Assembly: GCA_002150995.1 (NCBI GenBank)
Contig: MDHJ01000001.1
Span: forward strand, 620,001-684,000
Reading direction: 5' to 3'
DNA length: 64,000 bases
From: Clavibacter michiganensis
GTDB taxonomy: Bacteria > Actinomycetota > Actinomycetes > Actinomycetales > Microbacteriaceae
Part shown: in pieces, positions 18,531 through 25,029 of the stretch
How positions within the stretch are numbered: the first letter of the stretch is position 1
Layout of the letters: every line of letters starts with the position of its first letter
The notes under the pieces: generated by a model
What the model was told of the DNA's origin: nothing
What the model saw: the letters and a program-made list of their open reading frames with translations, nothing else
Database searches by the model: none
Translations under genes and position numbers: made by a program

Positions 18531-19088
18531 ATGCCGTACCGCGCGAGCGACCACCACCGCCCGATCGACGCCGATGCGCTCCGGGCGCGCATCCCCGGCT
18601 GGGGCACCGACCTCGACCCCGCCGACCGCCCGGCGTTCCCGCGTGAGCGCACGGATCTCGTCTCCGGCGCCCACTGGGACATGCCGGAGGCGCAGGAGCA
18701 GCGCACCCCGCGCGAGCGCTCCATCGAGCACACCGAGATGCCGCCCGTGTTCGGCACCGTCGCGCCGCTGCACGGCGTCTCGGGCGCCATCAAGCGCGTC
18801 GCGTACGCCCGCTTCAGCGAGGGCCGCTCGGTGCACTGGCTGCTGCTCATGCTCGGCGACCGGGTGGACGCTGCGGGAGCGCACCTCGGATCCCTCGTGA
18901 CCGGGCGACCGGACGACCCCCTCACCGAGACGGGCGTGCTCAGCGAGCCGCGGCACCACCCGGTCTCGTCGCGCGTCGGACGCGGGCGGGCGGACGTGAA
19001 GCACTTGTGGATGGACCCGCTGATCGTCGGAGCGTGGCCCATCGCGGCGGTGGCGGTGCTGCTCGTGGCGCGGCGGAGGCGCCGCTGA
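18531..19088 (+). CDS. Hypothetical protein with C-terminal membrane segment, co-transcribed with dehydrogenase
   Basis: 185 residues. A soluble polar N-terminal region (MPYRASDHHRPIDADALRAR) is followed by a motif-rich centre (GAIKRVAYARFSEGRSVHWL) and a C-terminal hydrophobic helix PLIVGAWPIAAVAVLLVA ending in RRRRR, so it is probably tail-anchored with the bulk in the cytoplasm. I do not recognise the family. AGGAG precedes the ATG by 5 nt, and the 9-bp gap ties it to the dehydrogenase. A role supporting that enzyme at the membrane is inference only. Confidence 0.7.
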   Translation: MPYRASDHHRPIDADALRARIPGWGTDLDPADRPAFPRERTDLVSGAHWDMPEAQEQRTPRERSIEHTEMPPVFGTVAPLHGVSGAIKRVAYARFSEGRSVHWLLLMLGDRVDAAGAHLGSLVTGRPDDPLTETGVLSEPRHHPVSSRVGRGRADVKHLWMDPLIVGAWPIAAVAVLLVARRRRR

Positions 19089-19106
19089 CCTCGGTCGCGT
19101 CGGGGA

Positions 19107-19577
19107 TCAGCCGCCCTGCACCCGCACCGGCCCGGCCCCGCGGTCGCCGAGCGCGTCGTCGGGGTTGAGGAGGCCGCACGCCTTCATCGACAGGCAGCCG
19201 CAGCCGATGCAGCCCGTGAGCTCCCGCTCCAGCCGCTCGATGCTCCGCCGCCGCTCCTCGAGCAGGCGCTTCCACCGGCGCGACGCGCGCTGCCAGTCGG
19301 CGTGGCTCGGCGGGCGGTCGAGCGGCACGTCGTCGAAGGTGGCCTGCACGTCGGCGAGCGGGATGCCGAGCCGCTTCGCCACCGTGATCAGCGACACCCG
19401 GCGCAGCATGTGCCGCGCGTACCGGCGCTGGTTGCCGGCGGTGCGCTCAGCGGCGATGAGGCCGAGGTCCTCGTAGAAGCGGAGGGCGGACGCGGCCACC
19501 CCGGTGCGGCGGCTCATCTCGCCGACCGTGAGGAGCTCGCCCGGCGCGTGCCGCGGCCCTGCCTGCGCATCCGCCAC
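19107..19577 (-). CDS. soxR: Redox-sensitive MerR-family activator SoxR
   Basis: 156 residues. The N-terminal MerR helix-turn-helix LTVGEMSRRTGVAASALRFYE is followed by a dimerisation helix and the [2Fe-2S] cysteine signature CIGCGCLSMKAC (C-x2-C-x-C-x5-C), which defines SoxR. The cluster is oxidised by redox-cycling compounds, and oxidised SoxR untwists its promoter DNA. It is divergent from the ferredoxin gene across a promoter carrying a matching sox box. Actinobacterial SoxR usually controls a handful of oxidoreductases and exporters, which fits this neighbourhood. Confidence 0.93.
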   Translation of the reverse strand: MADAQAGPRHAPGELLTVGEMSRRTGVAASALRFYEDLGLIAAERTAGNQRRYARHMLRRVSLITVAKRLGIPLADVQATFDDVPLDRPPSHADWQRASRRWKRLLEERRRSIERLERELTGCIGCGCLSMKACGLLNPDDALGDRGAGPVRVQGG

Positions 19578-19593
19578 GACGTCTCCCCTCGAT

Positions 19594-19624
19594 TGACCTC
19601 AAGGGTACGTGAGGTTCTACCCTG
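19594..19624 (+). promoter_or_regulatory. SoxR-controlled promoter with sox box and 19-bp spacer
   Basis: The -35 TTGACC (19594-19599) and -10 TACCCT (19619-19624) are separated by 19 bp, the overlong spacing diagnostic of MerR/SoxR-activated promoters. Within the spacer lies CCTCAAGGGTACGTGAGG (19598-19615), an 18-bp dyad that matches the known enterobacterial sox box CCTCAAGTTAACTTGAGG at 14 of 18 positions. It drives the ferredoxin-flavin reductase operon and can autoregulate soxR. Confidence 0.88.
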
Positions 19625-19683
19625 GAGACCATGCGCATCCCCACCTCCGCCGCCGTGTCGGCCCCCGCCCGCGAGGACGCCCC

Positions 19684-20010
19684 ATGACCTACGTGATCGC
19701 CCTGCCGTGCGTCGACGTCAAGGACCGCGCCTGCATCGACGAGTGCCCGGTGGACTGCATCTACGAGGGCGAGCGGTCCCTGTACATCCACCCGGACGAG
19801 TGCGTGGACTGCGGCGCCTGCGAGCCGGTGTGCCCGGTCGAGGCGATCTACTACGAGGACGACCTGCCGGAGAAGTGGTCGGACTACTACACGGCCAACG
19901 TGGAGTTCTTCGCCGAGATGGGCTCGCCCGGCGGCGCCACCAAGATCGGCGTCGTCCCGACCGACCATCCGGTCATCGCCGCCCTCCCGCCCCAGGGCGA
20001 GCACGCGTGA
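19684..20010 (+). CDS. fdxA: 7Fe ferredoxin (FdxA type)
   Basis: 108 residues. The first half has Cys residues in [17 protein letters not shown], which can hold a [3Fe-4S] cluster. The second half, [18 protein letters not shown], gives a full CxxCxxCxxxCP [4Fe-4S] motif. The C-terminal extension ([15 protein letters not shown]) is typical of actinobacterial FdxA. It carries electrons to cytochrome P450s or other oxidoreductases. It is the first gene of a SoxR-box operon and ends in a GTGA overlap with a flavin reductase gene. Confidence 0.92.
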   Translation: MTYVIALPCVDVKDRACIDECPVDCIYEGERSLYIHPDECVDCGACEPVCPVEAIYYEDDLPEKWSDYYTANVEFFAEMGSPGGATKIGVVPTDHPVIAALPPQGEHA

Positions 20011-20501
20011 GCGCGGATCCCGACCTCTTCAAGGCCGCCTTCCGCGGGCACCCCGCCGGCGTCGCGCTCATCACGGCGCGCACCCCGGACGGGCCCTCCG
20101 GCCTCACCGCGTCGAGCGTCGCCTCGCTCTCGGTCGACCCGCCGGCGCTCTCCTTCTCCGTGACGCGCGCCACGGGATCCGCGGGGGCGATCCTCGAGGC
20201 CGACACCTACCTCGTGCACCTGCTCGGCGGTCAGCACGCTGCTCTCGCCCGGGCCTTCGCGGTCTCCGGCTCCCCGCGCTTCACCGCAGATCAGGGGTTC
20301 CAGGAGCTCCCGACCGGTGAGCCGCTGCTCGCCGACGCCCGCGCCGCCCTCCGCTGCCGCACCCTGCAGACCGTGCCCGTGGGCGGATCCGTGCTGGTCG
20401 TCGCCGAGGTCCTCGACGTCATCCTCGGCGAGCCCGCCCCGCCGCTCGTCTACCGCGACCGCCGCTTCCACCTGCTCGAGGACGACCACCCGGAGCTGTA
20501 G
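20007..20501 (+). CDS. Flavin reductase family protein (FMN-binding split barrel)
   Basis: 164 residues matching the flavin_reduct domain: [41 protein letters not shown] near the N-terminus, then [15 protein letters not shown], and a C-terminal [14 protein letters not shown]. It reduces FMN with NAD(P)H, supplying a monooxygenase or cycling free flavin. GTG 20007 overlaps the ferredoxin stop, so both are co-expressed from the SoxR promoter, consistent with a redox-stress response. Confidence 0.88.
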   Translation: MSADPDLFKAAFRGHPAGVALITARTPDGPSGLTASSVASLSVDPPALSFSVTRATGSAGAILEADTYLVHLLGGQHAALARAFAVSGSPRFTADQGFQELPTGEPLLADARAALRCRTLQTVPVGGSVLVVAEVLDVILGEPAPPLVYRDRRFHLLEDDHPEL

Positions 20502-20654
20502 GCCCAGGCGGTCGCCCCGGCGAGCTCATCCTCGAAGCCGGCCGTCCCGGCCGTCCCGGCCTCCCTGGCACTCGGGCAGGCATCGCGGAGCGGATCCCCG
20601 CCGGTCGTGCCCGAGCGACGACGGTCGAGCGAGTATCTGTCGATGCATCCCCGT

Positions 20655-20675
20655 GTCTGTCGAGATCTGACAGAC
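20655..20675. promoter_or_regulatory. Palindrome GTCTGTC-N7-GACAGAC upstream of ATPase remnant
   Basis: Perfect 7-bp arms (20655-20661 and 20669-20675) with a 7-nt centre, 26 bp before the ATG of the remnant ORF at 20701. A further GTATCTGTCGATG half-site precedes it. The size and position suggest an operator left with the 5' end of the lost gene. Confidence 0.55.
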
Positions 20676-20700
20676 GCAGGGAGACGAGGGGAGATCGACC

Positions 20701-20826
20701 ATGGACGGCACGACGGACCCCTACGCGCCCGGCGCCGGCGCCCGACCCCCCGCACTCGTCGGACGCGATGCCATCGCCTTCACCGTGCCGTGGATGGCGG
20801 CGTTCATCGATCGACAGCCCGTCTGA
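20701..20826 (+). pseudogene. 5' remnant of an ATP-binding (AAA-type) protein gene
   Basis: A 41-codon ORF with an intact RBS (GGGGAGAT). Its first 26 or so residues, MDGTTDPYAPGAGARPPALV then GRDA, look like the N-terminal PYxPGAGxRPPxLxGRD signature of actinobacterial ATP-binding proteins that precedes a P-loop. The P-loop itself is absent. After residue 26 the sequence changes to FTVPWMAAFIDRQPV and stops. I read this as a deletion scar, with the operator and start kept and the body lost. Confidence 0.55.
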
Positions 20827-20838
20827 CCCCAGTCGCCG

Positions 20839-20880
20839 TGCTCGAGGATGACCACCCGGAGCTGCAGCCCCGGGCGACCG
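20839..20880. repeat. Partial duplication of flavin-reductase gene 3' end
   Basis: CTCGAGGATGACCACCCGGA and onward closely repeats the stretch at 20478-20519 that encodes the C-terminal LEDDHPEL of the flavin reductase, extending about 40 bp past its stop (GGGCGACCGCC versus GGCGGTCGCC). Two copies therefore flank the 320-bp segment carrying the ATPase remnant, which suggests a duplication or insertion/deletion event. The rest of 20502-20700 shows no gene. Confidence 0.65.
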
Positions 20881-20889
20881 CCCTCGCCG

Positions 20890-22859
20890 TCACGCGTTCA
20901 TGAACTCCGAGGGCTCCAGCGCGCGCTCCACGATGCGGACGTCGCCGATGGAGCCGGGGAACACGTGGTCGAGCCGGCCGCCGTAGTGGTTGGCGCCGAC
21001 GAGCCATGACCTGCCGGCCGAGGCGAGCCCCCGGTTCGGCGTCGTGGGGTTCCGCACGACGGGGTTCCCGTCGACGTACATGGTGGTGTGCTGGCTGTCG
21101 TTCACCACGGCGACGTGCCACCACGTCGCCGCCGGCAGCTCGTGCGACCAGCTCGTGAGGGATCCGTCCTGGCTGGTCGGGTAGACGCACCACTGCATCT
21201 CGCGGCTGCCGGAGACCGTGAGGACCACGGCGGGCTCGTCCGGGTCGCCCGAGGAGGCCGCCTTGCCGGCGTCCCTCGCGGACGCCGACTGGGAGACGAT
21301 GGAGCTCCAGGCGTCTCCGCCGCCGTAGCCCTCGGGGATCCGCAGGTAGGCCTCGAAGGTGTAGCCCTGGCGGAACGTGGCGGAGTCGAGCGGGGCGCCG
21401 TCGACCGTGCGGAGGTGGTCGCCCGAGGCCTTGCCGCCCGTGAGCGTCAGGCTGCCGGCGCTCGGCGAGTCGTCGTGGTGCTCCGCGGAGAAGCGCAGCG
21501 ACCCGGGGGCGGCGCCCGCCCGGTTCGCGACCACCAGGTCGTTGCCGTGACCGGAGGCGTCGGGGATGCGGGTGGCCGAGCCGAGCGCGGATCCGTCCGG
21601 CTGCCCGTCGAAGCGCCAGTACGCGACCGTGCCGGGGACGAGCATCGCGGCGGCGGGGCGGGGGCCCGTGCGGGGACGGGCGCGAAGCCGGCGAATCGCC
21701 GCGCGAAGTCGACGGACACGGTGAAGCGGTCGACGTCGCCGGAGAGCTGCGCCTCCTCGTCCGCCAGGTCGTTGCCGGTGCCGAGGCCACCGCCCAGGAT
21801 GAAGGGCGAGAGGGTCTCGACGTCGATCGCGTCCCGCTCGAGGTCCACGTGGTACAGCCGGATCATCCCGGCGCCGCCGTAGTAGCGGTCCTGGTAGTTG
21901 ACGAGGTGCAGGTCCACGTCGTGGCCGGCGCGGTTCACGAGCGTCGTGCGGCCGGGCTTCCAGTAGTGGCCGTTGAGCGTGAGGAAGACCTGGTCGTGGT
22001 CCGCGATGAAGGCGTCCCAGAGGCCCTGGCCGTGGTCGTCGAGGGCGGCGGATCCGTCGGGCCGGGAGTCGACTATCGCGTGCGCCGTGAGGATCACCGG
22101 CAGCGTCGGGTGCGCCGCGAGCACGCCGCGCGCCCAGTCGACCCCGCGGGCGCTGGTGCGCCAGTCGAGGGCGAGCACGAGCCAGTCGCGGCCGCCCGCC
22201 GTGAAGGTGTGGAACGTGTTGTAGCCGTCGGGGCTGGAGCCGCGGAAGCTCGGCGACCTCGCGAAGCGCTTCGGGCCGAACGCGTCGAGGTACGGCGTGC
22301 GGCCGCGCTGGTCGTCGCTGTCGCCCGGCACGTCGTGGTTGCCCGCGAGCACGCTGTAGGCCGCGCCCGCGCGGTCGAGGAGCGTGAACTGCGCGCTCGC
22401 CGCCTGGATCTCCGCGGCGGCGCCGTTCTGGGTCACGTCGCCGAGGTGGGCGAGGAAGACGATGTTGTGCCGGTCGCGCTCCGCGAGCACGTACCGCAGG
22501 GAGGCCTCGAGCGGCTCCGGGTGGATCGCGGCGCCGTCGAACAGGTACTGCGTGTCGGGCAGCACGGCGATCGTGAATCGCGGCGACGCCGTGTCGGGCT
22601 TCCAGCGCGCGCCGGGCCCCTGCTGGGCGGGCGGCGCCTTCGCGGCGGTGGGGGCAGCGGCGGCGGCCGCGCCCGCGGCGGTCGCGGGGAGCGCGCCGCC
22701 GAGCCCGGCGACGCCGAGCGCGCCGGCGGCACCGCCCGTGATGAGGAACCCGCGGCGGGACAGGGCGGAGCGGGACTGCTCCGATCGGGACCGCTCCGAT
22801 CGGGACTGCTCCGATGGGGACTGGGCGGAGCGGGGCGTGGTGTTCGGGTCCGTGGTCAC
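20890..22859 (-). CDS. Tat-exported metallophosphoesterase with C-terminal LamG domain (single frameshift)
   Basis: About 656 residues. The N-terminus carries a tandem Ser/Arg/Glu/Gln repeat, then the twin-arginine signal LSRRGFLITGGAAGALG. The calcineurin-like phosphoesterase domain shows VLPDTQYLFDG, AHLGDVTQNG, LAGNHDVPGD, LTAHAIVD and LNGHYWKPG. After one C is restored near 21662 the frame continues into a concanavalin/LamG domain (VPGTVAYWRFDGQPDGSALG to DVRIVERALEPSEF). It is predicted to be secreted, hydrolysing phosphoesters while the LamG domain binds glycans or cell wall. Such two-domain proteins are common in actinobacteria. Confidence 0.83.
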
Positions 22860-22981
22860 GGAGGACGACGGTAGGGGCGGCGGGTGAACGCGCGGGTGCT
22901 GGGGCGTGGACGGCGGGCGGCATCCCCGCCGCCGGACGCGAGCCGTTGCCGTGGGCGGCGTCGACCCGTCACCCTGGGACG

Positions 22982-23671
22982 ATGCGGATCCACGACGAGC
23001 CCTTCGACTTCCCCGAGCTGCCGACCGCGGACGGCGTCACCGCGCGGTTCGGCGTCGACCTCCTCACCTTCGCCCCGCAGCCGAGCGTCGAGGAGTGGGG
23101 CGTGAGCACCGGCACGCAGATGCCCGACGGGCGCCCGGAGGTGCTCGTGGAGGCGAGCCTCATGTACACGCTCTGGCGGGAGCCCGCCGACCGCGACGAC
23201 CCCCGCAACCGCGGGACCCTCACCGACGCGGAGACGGCGGCGCTCGACGAGCCCCTGCCCCATCCGCTCCCGCCCGCCTTCGAGGAGGTCCGGCAGCGGA
23301 TGCGCTGGGCGACGCTCGGGGAGGCGGTCCGCACCACGCCCGTGCACCCCGCCGACGCGGGCGTCCACGTGCCCGAGCTCCCCGAGGCGCTGCTCCACCA
23401 CGCCGCGCACATCCTGGTGAACGGCTTCCGGGCGGAGCGCACGGACGGGACGTTCCCGCCCGTCGTGTCGTCCCCACCCGGCGCCGACGGCCTCGAGCCG
23501 GCGTCCATCGAGGTCGACGGCGTCCTCGTCGACGGACTGCGGCTCGCCGACGACCCGGACGTCGTCGCGGTCGGCGCCCGCGTCGGCGATCGGATCCTCA
23601 CCGCGGTCGTCCCGCGCGCCGAGCTCGCCCACGTCCGCCTCGCGTTCGTGACGCGCCCGCGGCCGGCCTAG
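22982..23671 (+). CDS. Conserved hypothetical protein
   Basis: 229-residue soluble acidic protein, beginning MRIHDEPFDFPELPTADGVT. It has no transmembrane segment, signal peptide or catalytic motif that I recognise. Regular alternation of charged and hydrophobic stretches (FEEVRQRMRWATLGEAVR; LPEALLHHAAHILVNGFRAE; AVVPRAELAHVRLAFV) suggests an alpha/beta fold. A weak CACCCT box lies 6 nt before the ATG. It is divergent from the phosphoesterase gene. Confidence 0.65.
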   Translation: MRIHDEPFDFPELPTADGVTARFGVDLLTFAPQPSVEEWGVSTGTQMPDGRPEVLVEASLMYTLWREPADRDDPRNRGTLTDAETAALDEPLPHPLPPAFEEVRQRMRWATLGEAVRTTPVHPADAGVHVPELPEALLHHAAHILVNGFRAERTDGTFPPVVSSPPGADGLEPASIEVDGVLVDGLRLADDPDVVAVGARVGDRILTAVVPRAELAHVRLAFVTRPRPA

Positions 23672-23714
23672 CGACCGGCCGGCCCAGCGCGCGGCCGGCC
23701 TGGCGAGCGGCCGG
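23660..23714. repeat. Direct repeat of 23 bp at gene end, self-complementary
   Basis: Copies at 23660-23682 and 23692-23714 differ at two positions and each contains GGCCGGCC/CCGGCCGG cores that can fold. They sit at the convergent junction of the hypothetical gene (ends 23671) and a minus-strand membrane gene (ends 23731), where they may serve as a terminator. Confidence 0.6.
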
Positions 23715-23730
23715 GTGGGGCGGACTCGGC

Positions 23731-24042
23731 TCACGGCCCCGCGACGAGCACCACGGTCCCGAGGAGCACGGGGAGCCCGAGGAGCGCCACGGCGGCGCCG
23801 AGCACGAGCAGCGCGACGTCCGGGCGGGCCGGTCGGGCGTCCTGCCGAGCGGACCAGGTGAGCAGCCGCACCGCGAGGGCGACGGCGACCGCGCCGCCTC
23901 CGGGGACGAGCGCCAGCGGCACGAGGCGGCCGCCCGCGGATCCCCACAGCGGCAGGAACGCCACGGGCACCGCGCACGCGGCGACCACGAGCGCCGCGAC
24001 GGCGGCGGTCCGCAGGGCGCGGACGCGGGGGGAGGGACGCAT
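23731..24042 (-). CDS. Small integral membrane protein
   Basis: 103 residues with three hydrophobic segments (TAAVAALVVAACAVPVAFLP; LVPLALVPGGGAVAVALAV; VALLVLGAAVALLGLPVLLG) and a positive N-terminus (RPSPRVRALR). No family is recognised. The start is supported by TAGGCT ending 6 nt upstream of the ATG, the leaderless pattern. The HD-domain gene is transcribed divergently 72 bp away. Confidence 0.7.
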   Translation of the reverse strand: MRPSPRVRALRTAAVAALVVAACAVPVAFLPLWGSAGGRLVPLALVPGGGAVAVALAVRLLTWSARQDARPARPDVALLVLGAAVALLGLPVLLGTVVLVAGP

Positions 24043-24114
24043 CCGTCCAGCCTAGGGACGGACGCGCGTCGGTCCGGGTCCGGATCCGACGCAGCGCGCA
24101 TGCCAGCATGGGCC

Positions 24115-24720
24115 ATGCGCATCGCCGACTTCCCCGTGCCCGACACCGCCGCCGCCCGCGGTGCCCTCGCGCTCGCCACCCAGTACCAGTCCGCCGCGAT
24201 CACGGCCCACGGGATCCGCTCGTGGCTCTGGGCGGAGGCGTTCGCGGTGGTCGACGGGCTGGCGGGTGTCGACCACGAGATCCTCTACGTCTCGGCCGTG
24301 CTGCACGACATGGGCACGGTGACGGAGTTCGACGCCCACGCGATCTCGTACGAGCACGCCGGCGGCCACGTGGGCGTCGCGCTCACCGCCGGTGCCGGCT
24401 GGCCGGCGGCGCGCCGGCAGCGGGTGCTCGACGCGATCGTGCGGCACAACTGGCCGTCGGTGGATCCGGAGCTCGACGTCGAGGGGCACCTCCTGGAGGT
24501 CGCCACCGGCCTCGACATCTCCGGCGCCCGCCCCGACGCGCTGCCCGAGGAGTACCTGCGGGAGGTGCTCGCCGCCCATCCGCGGGGCGCGCTCGCCGCG
24601 GAGTTCGGCGCGTGCGTGCGCGACCAGGCGGAGCGGAAGCCCGACACGGCCGCCCGCCGCCTGATCGACGGCGGCCTCGAGCGGAAGCTCGCGGAGAACC
24701 CGCTGGAGCGGCTCGCGTGA
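24115..24720 (+). CDS. HD-domain phosphohydrolase-like protein
   Basis: 201 residues. HD metal-binding motifs are visible: an early His in AITAHGIRSWLWAEA, the HD pair in YVSAVLHDMGTVTEF, then His in SYEHAGGHVGV and a late Asp in EVATGLDISGARPD. The arrangement resembles cyanamide-hydratase-like or small-nucleotide HD hydrolases. The substrate is unknown. CAGCAT lies 5 nt before the ATG. The stop overlaps the start of the next ORF (GTGA). Confidence 0.83.
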   Translation: MRIADFPVPDTAAARGALALATQYQSAAITAHGIRSWLWAEAFAVVDGLAGVDHEILYVSAVLHDMGTVTEFDAHAISYEHAGGHVGVALTAGAGWPAARRQRVLDAIVRHNWPSVDPELDVEGHLLEVATGLDISGARPDALPEEYLREVLAAHPRGALAAEFGACVRDQAERKPDTAARRLIDGGLERKLAENPLERLA

Positions 24721-24989
24721 GCGGCGCCCGCGGCAGGACCGCGCTGCTCGTCGTCGCCGCGCTCGCCGTGGTGGGCGGGGCCGCCGCCCTCGTGCGGTCG
24801 TCGATGCAGCCCGTGACGCTGTACTCCTTCGGCTACGAGCCGACGGTCGGGGACACGTTCTCGACACCCGGCGTGCACGTCCTCGCGACCGGGACGCTCG
24901 CCGCCGCCGTGGTGCTCGCCGCGGGGCTGGTCCTGCTCGCGTTCTGGGCGGGGCTGCGCCTCGGCCGGCGCCGCGGCGGCGGCCACTAG
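24717..24989 (+). CDS. Small membrane protein coupled to HD-domain gene
   Basis: 90 residues from GTG 24717. Two hydrophobic helices (ALLVVAALAVVGGAAALV; LAAAVVLAAGLVLLAFWAGL) flank an extracytoplasmic loop (SMQPVTLYSFGYEPTVGDTF), with a basic C-terminus. No family is recognised. The GTGA overlap with the HD-domain gene makes co-translation likely. Confidence 0.68.
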   Translation: MSGARGRTALLVVAALAVVGGAAALVRSSMQPVTLYSFGYEPTVGDTFSTPGVHVLATGTLAAAVVLAAGLVLLAFWAGLRLGRRRGGGH

Positions 24990-25029
24990 GACGGCCGCCG
25001 CCGCGCTCCCGCCGCGCTCCCGCCGCCGA

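Noticed and set aside
20655..20675. Palindrome as a transcription terminator for the flavin reductase operon
   Set aside because: It lies 154 bp past the stop, has a weak 7-bp stem and precedes an RBS and start codon, which fits an operator better.
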